Assembly: GCF_028372415.1 (NCBI RefSeq)
Contig: NC_092879.1
Location: 70,724,412 to 70,788,411, forward strand
Reading direction: 5' to 3'
From: Notamacropus eugenii
Lineage: Eukaryota > Chordata > Mammalia > Diprotodontia > Macropodidae
DNA length: 64,000 bases
The notes below the pieces were generated by a model. That model searched no databases and was not told the DNA's origin. It saw only the letters and a list, made by a program, of their open reading frames with translations. This document shows, in pieces, positions 60,720-64,000 of this stretch (position 1 is its first letter; every line of letters starts with the position of its first letter). Both the position numbers and the translations under genes were made by a program.

Positions 60720-61065
60720 GTTGAAAGTACTGCCTAGCTCTTGGCAAGCCTTCCCCATGGGCTCAAAGTTCTTTTCCCTGTTCTTTTTCTTTACTTTGTC
60801 TGGTTCTTGGACTCAACAAACCTTTGCCTCTGGCTCTGAGGCCCCCTCCACCACCCCACACTCTATTACTAGACTTTTTGAAAGGATTTGACAGTTCTTA
60901 GACCTCTCTCCCAGTCCACCTGACTTATTGCTGATTTTAAATTACAGCAAGTGGCCTGGAGGGGAGGCATTTCTGTGAAAAGGCTGGATCCAAATACTTG
61001 GCCCTACGAGTACGTCCACTTAAGTTCAGATCTAGTTAGCACATTTTCTTAGGTGATCAGATAAA
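60720..61065. other. Anonymous non-coding DNA
   Basis: Nothing recognised. Confidence 0.4.
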
Positions 61066-61069
61066 TCAC

Positions 61070-61150
61070 GGGACTTACAATCTGGAAGGAATTTGAGAGA
61101 TAATTTAATTCCAACTTCATCGTTTTACAGATGAGGAAAACAAGGTGAGG
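61070..61150 (-). repeat. MIR fragment
   Basis: 'catcgttttacagatgagga' with the preceding 'gaaggaatttgagagataat'. Confidence 0.55.
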
Positions 61151-61744
61151 GGGGAAGGGGCTCCAAGGTGGGGGAGGGCAAACTCAGGGTAGAAGGGAAG
61201 CCATAGATTTCTGGACATAGATGAGCAAAGGGGAACTAGTGATAATTCTGTCAAAACCAAAAAGAAAATGAAAGTAGGCAATTGAAGCATTTAAAAAACA
61301 TAGACCAAGAAAACAGAAGAAAATCTGGAAGGAAATACAGACAAATAGGAAAACTTGTACGGTAAAAGGCTGAATTGATCAAATACTTAAAAAAAGATTA
61401 GTGGTTTCACATACACTCCTCTTTTTCCATTATCATTTTTGTTTATTTAAACATTATGATGTTCTACTTTGCATATGGAAATATTCTATTTTGTACTTGT
61501 AAAATTCAGAATTTCTTAAAAGGTAACAAAAATGCATCACAATCTTTCCATCCTTCTTAACCAGAGGTTACTCAAGATAATAATTTGTTCTGGTAACTCA
61601 TTTACCCTTATAACTCAGAGTCCTCGACATGAGTAGCAATTACCACTCTAGATAACTGGCTACCGAGGTGTATGTCAAGGGCTGTTTGCCCTAGCATGGA
61701 ACAAATGGCTCCAGACTGCTGGGATTTCTGAGTTCTATTTTCTT
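61151..61744. other. A/T-rich anonymous DNA
   Basis: Nothing recognised. Confidence 0.4.
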
Positions 61745-62205
61745 AAAACATTTTTTTCCCATTAACAAAATTTTTTTTACTCTCCCTCCTCCATTAGGAT
61801 AAAAGTAAAATAAAATTATTTTAACAAATGTGTAAGTCAATCAAAAATAAATTCCCACATTAGCTATGTCTAAAAATAGATCTCACTCTGCACCTAAGTA
61901 CCTCTTAGCATATTTTGTCTTCATTGGTTCTCTAGAGGTCTAAAGTCTTTCAAAGTTGTCGTCTTTAATCATGTTGTTACCGTATAAAATGTCTTCCTGT
62001 ATCTACTCCTTTGCTCTGTATCAGCTCATACCAGTCTTCCCAGGTTTCTCTAAAACTACCCCGTCATTATTTCTTACAGAACAATCACATTTCGTTACAT
62101 TTATATCCCTTAATTTGTCCCAGCATACCCTGATGGATGGGCAATTGGTTTCCAGCGGCCCCTCTCTCCCTGCTGTGCCTCTAATTGGATGCTACTTATA
62201 TAAAC
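61745..62205 (-). mobile_element. L1 3' UTR fragment
   Basis: Shares the order of blocks with 51,800-52,200: 'cattagctatgtctaaaaat', 'taaagtctttcaaagttgtc', then 'tcagctcataccagtcttcc'. A 5'-truncated minus-strand L1 end. Confidence 0.75.
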
Positions 62206-62349
62206 TGTGAGCCAGGACAGGAGATTCCCAAACTTGTTAGAATTTTGTGTAAATTAAAGGTAAACTGGCACTGGGAAGGAACTCAGAAGGTGCCTTTTAT
62301 GAGTGAAGGGCATGGAACCTGTGCCATGCTTTGGTAAAGTAGCATGAAA

Positions 62350-62582
62350 GTCTAGGAGAAAGAAGACTGGCTTGGAGACAAGAAACCTGGGTTCAAATCC
62401 TACATTCTCTAGTACTTTCTAGCTGTGTGACCATGGGTAAATCCAAGCCTCAGATTCCCAAACCAGAAAATGGGGATGATAATAATAGCATCTGCCTCAT
62501 AGGCTTATGAGGCACAGAGAAAATAATCCTTGTAAAGTTCTTTGCATACTTGAAAATGCTATATGAAGGTCAGCTGTCATCC
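62350..62582 (+). repeat. MIR-family SINE
   Basis: 'acctgggttcaaatcctaca', 'tagctgtgtgaccatgggta' and 'aaaatggggatgataataat' in MIR order, then a 'ttgtaaagttctttgcatac' tail. Confidence 0.8.
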
Positions 62583-63405
62583 TTCTTGGTTGCTGGGTAA
62601 CTTTTTTTTTGCTCCCTTCCTAGGTTAGCAGAGGTGACAGGCAGGCTAAAAGTGGTTGTGGCATTTTTCCTAGGTCAGAAATGGACACAGCCAAGCCCCA
62701 TGAGAGATGAGGACTCTTTCTCACAGTTGGTGAGGGGAGATCCTTACACTTTCCGTAGGTACCAGATCCCCAACCCCATAGAGCCCTGGGGCAGAAATGC
62801 TCCGTCCATTCCCCTTTATTTCTCTAAGGTGGTTTTTGAACAAAGAATTTGATGTCTGTCTGCTCCTGAATGTTTGAAGTCAGAACCACTTGGTTTAGAG
62901 ATGTTTTAACTGCTTACAGTCCTTTCTCTCTCTCCAAAGACCACTGACCAATGGGAAGTATATGGGGAAGGAACTGAGTAGAAGGAGGAGGAAACCAGGC
63001 TACGGTGGGCAACAGGAAGGCTGCCATTTACCTATGGATAGTTTGTAGGTCTCTTGACCTTTGTGGTTTATGTGAGGTAGGAAAGACAAACATTGCTATC
63101 TCCCCAGTTTGCAGAGAAGAAAACTGAGATTGGGAGAAGCAGATCCAGGACTCCAACTCAGGGAGAGCTTCTTCCTGAAATCCCAGGGCCAATTTTGCCT
63201 CACTGAAGCATGCAAAGGCCCTTCTCAAATTGGCCCATATGCCCCTGTGAATGCTCTCCCCCCCTCACCTCTATCTCTCACAGTCCTGACTTTCCTTCAC
63301 AGCACATCTCAGATGATGCCACCTTTCAGCCTTCCTGATTCATCCTACAAGTTACCTTGGATATATACACACATACACCTGTATTTATCAGTGCACATGC
63401 ACATT
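62583..63405. other. Anonymous non-coding DNA
   Basis: Nothing recognised. Short frames are not protein-like. Confidence 0.4.
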
Positions 63406-63409
63406 TATT

Positions 63410-63540
63410 GGAGGAGGATTCAATATAACGTGAGCTTGCGAAGGGTAAGGATTGTTGGTTTTGTCTTTGGATCCCCAGGGTCTAGTACTCAGCAGGCCTG
63501 GCACATAGTAGGCACTTAACAAATCACCTATGTGCTCAAG
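63410..63540 (+). repeat. THER/MIR-like SINE tail
   Basis: 'gtgagcttgcgaagggtaag' and 'cctggcacatagtaggcact' followed by taacaaat. Confidence 0.65.
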
Positions 63541-64000
63541 CCTTCCTCCAGCCATGTCTGCTCTTCCTTTTTCAGCACAAATAAGGGCCGCTGCCAAAGG
63601 TGCTTGGTACACAGTTAGTGCCCCTGATGAATACTGATTGCCTGCTTTAGACCCAGTAGCATTTCTTTGCTAAATGCTTCTCGCCTTGTGTCTCCTTCCC
63701 AGCCCAACTCACGGGCCCAGTCTTTATTCATTACCATTGGGGGAAACTGACAGACAGATGCTGGAGCCCCCATAAGCCCCCCTTCAGATTCAGCAGCCAT
63801 TGGAGGGCCAAGCCCTGACAACCCTAAGTGGGAGAGATAAGAGGTAATATGGTGACTGAGGATTACAGCTTATCTGTCTGGGACAACAGCCGCTTAGAGA
63901 GAACTTGATCAAGTTTGGGGGCAGCGAATTAGGCTTCTTCAAGATAAGTTAAAACCAAACCCAGGCCCATCCTGGGCCACGTTTTCAAGGCGTGTATTTT
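63541..64000. other. Anonymous non-coding DNA
   Basis: Nothing recognised up to the window end. Confidence 0.4.

Noticed and set aside
60497-60891. Two overlapping frames rich in Leu-Ser
   Set aside because: They run through a pure (CT)n microsatellite.

Overview
The window looks like nuclear DNA from a marsupial, probably an opossum-like species. The evidence is its repeats: MAR1-type tRNA-derived SINEs, MIR/THER-like SINE tails, L1 copies of the marsupial type, and several half-L1 (HAL1) elements that carry only L1 ORF1. I find no intact host protein-coding gene. Nearly all the short reading frames are chance frames or pieces of LINEs and processed pseudogenes. Repeat family names come from memory of the families, not from a search.

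Region 1 (1 to about 17,290) is the most interesting part. It is a decayed head-to-tail array of a unit of about 1.6 kb, roughly a dozen copies, some truncated. Each copy carries a stem-loop of about 65 nt that looks like a microRNA precursor. Several stems differ between copies by paired, compensating changes. The units also repeat splice-acceptor-like and splice-donor-like signals and a fossil SINE tail. I read this as a lineage-specific tandem microRNA cluster, perhaps with a repetitive host transcript. The window starts inside the array, so the cluster probably extends upstream.

Region 2 (17.3-32.4 kb) is non-coding DNA with old SINEs, an L1 reverse-transcriptase fragment, and a three-layer nest of HAL1 elements on the minus strand (20.3-26.7 kb).

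Region 3 (32.4-37.5 kb) holds another minus-strand HAL1/L1 piece, a plus-strand L1 3' end, a minus-strand L1-type 5' UTR and a decayed processed copy of ZFAND4.

Region 4 (37.5-51.8 kb) is non-coding DNA with MIR and L2/CR1-type fragments and a probable solo LTR. It also has a layered insertion: an old LINE fragment holds a MAR1 SINE, the SINE holds a plus-strand HAL1, and the HAL1 holds an HMGN2 processed pseudogene and a short L1 3' end. A second HMGN2 3' UTR fragment lies 3.4 kb upstream of the pseudogene.

Region 5 (51.8-64 kb) has a long old minus-strand L1, a pair of 105-bp inverted repeats, L2/L3/MIR fragments, a (CT)n tract and anonymous non-coding DNA.
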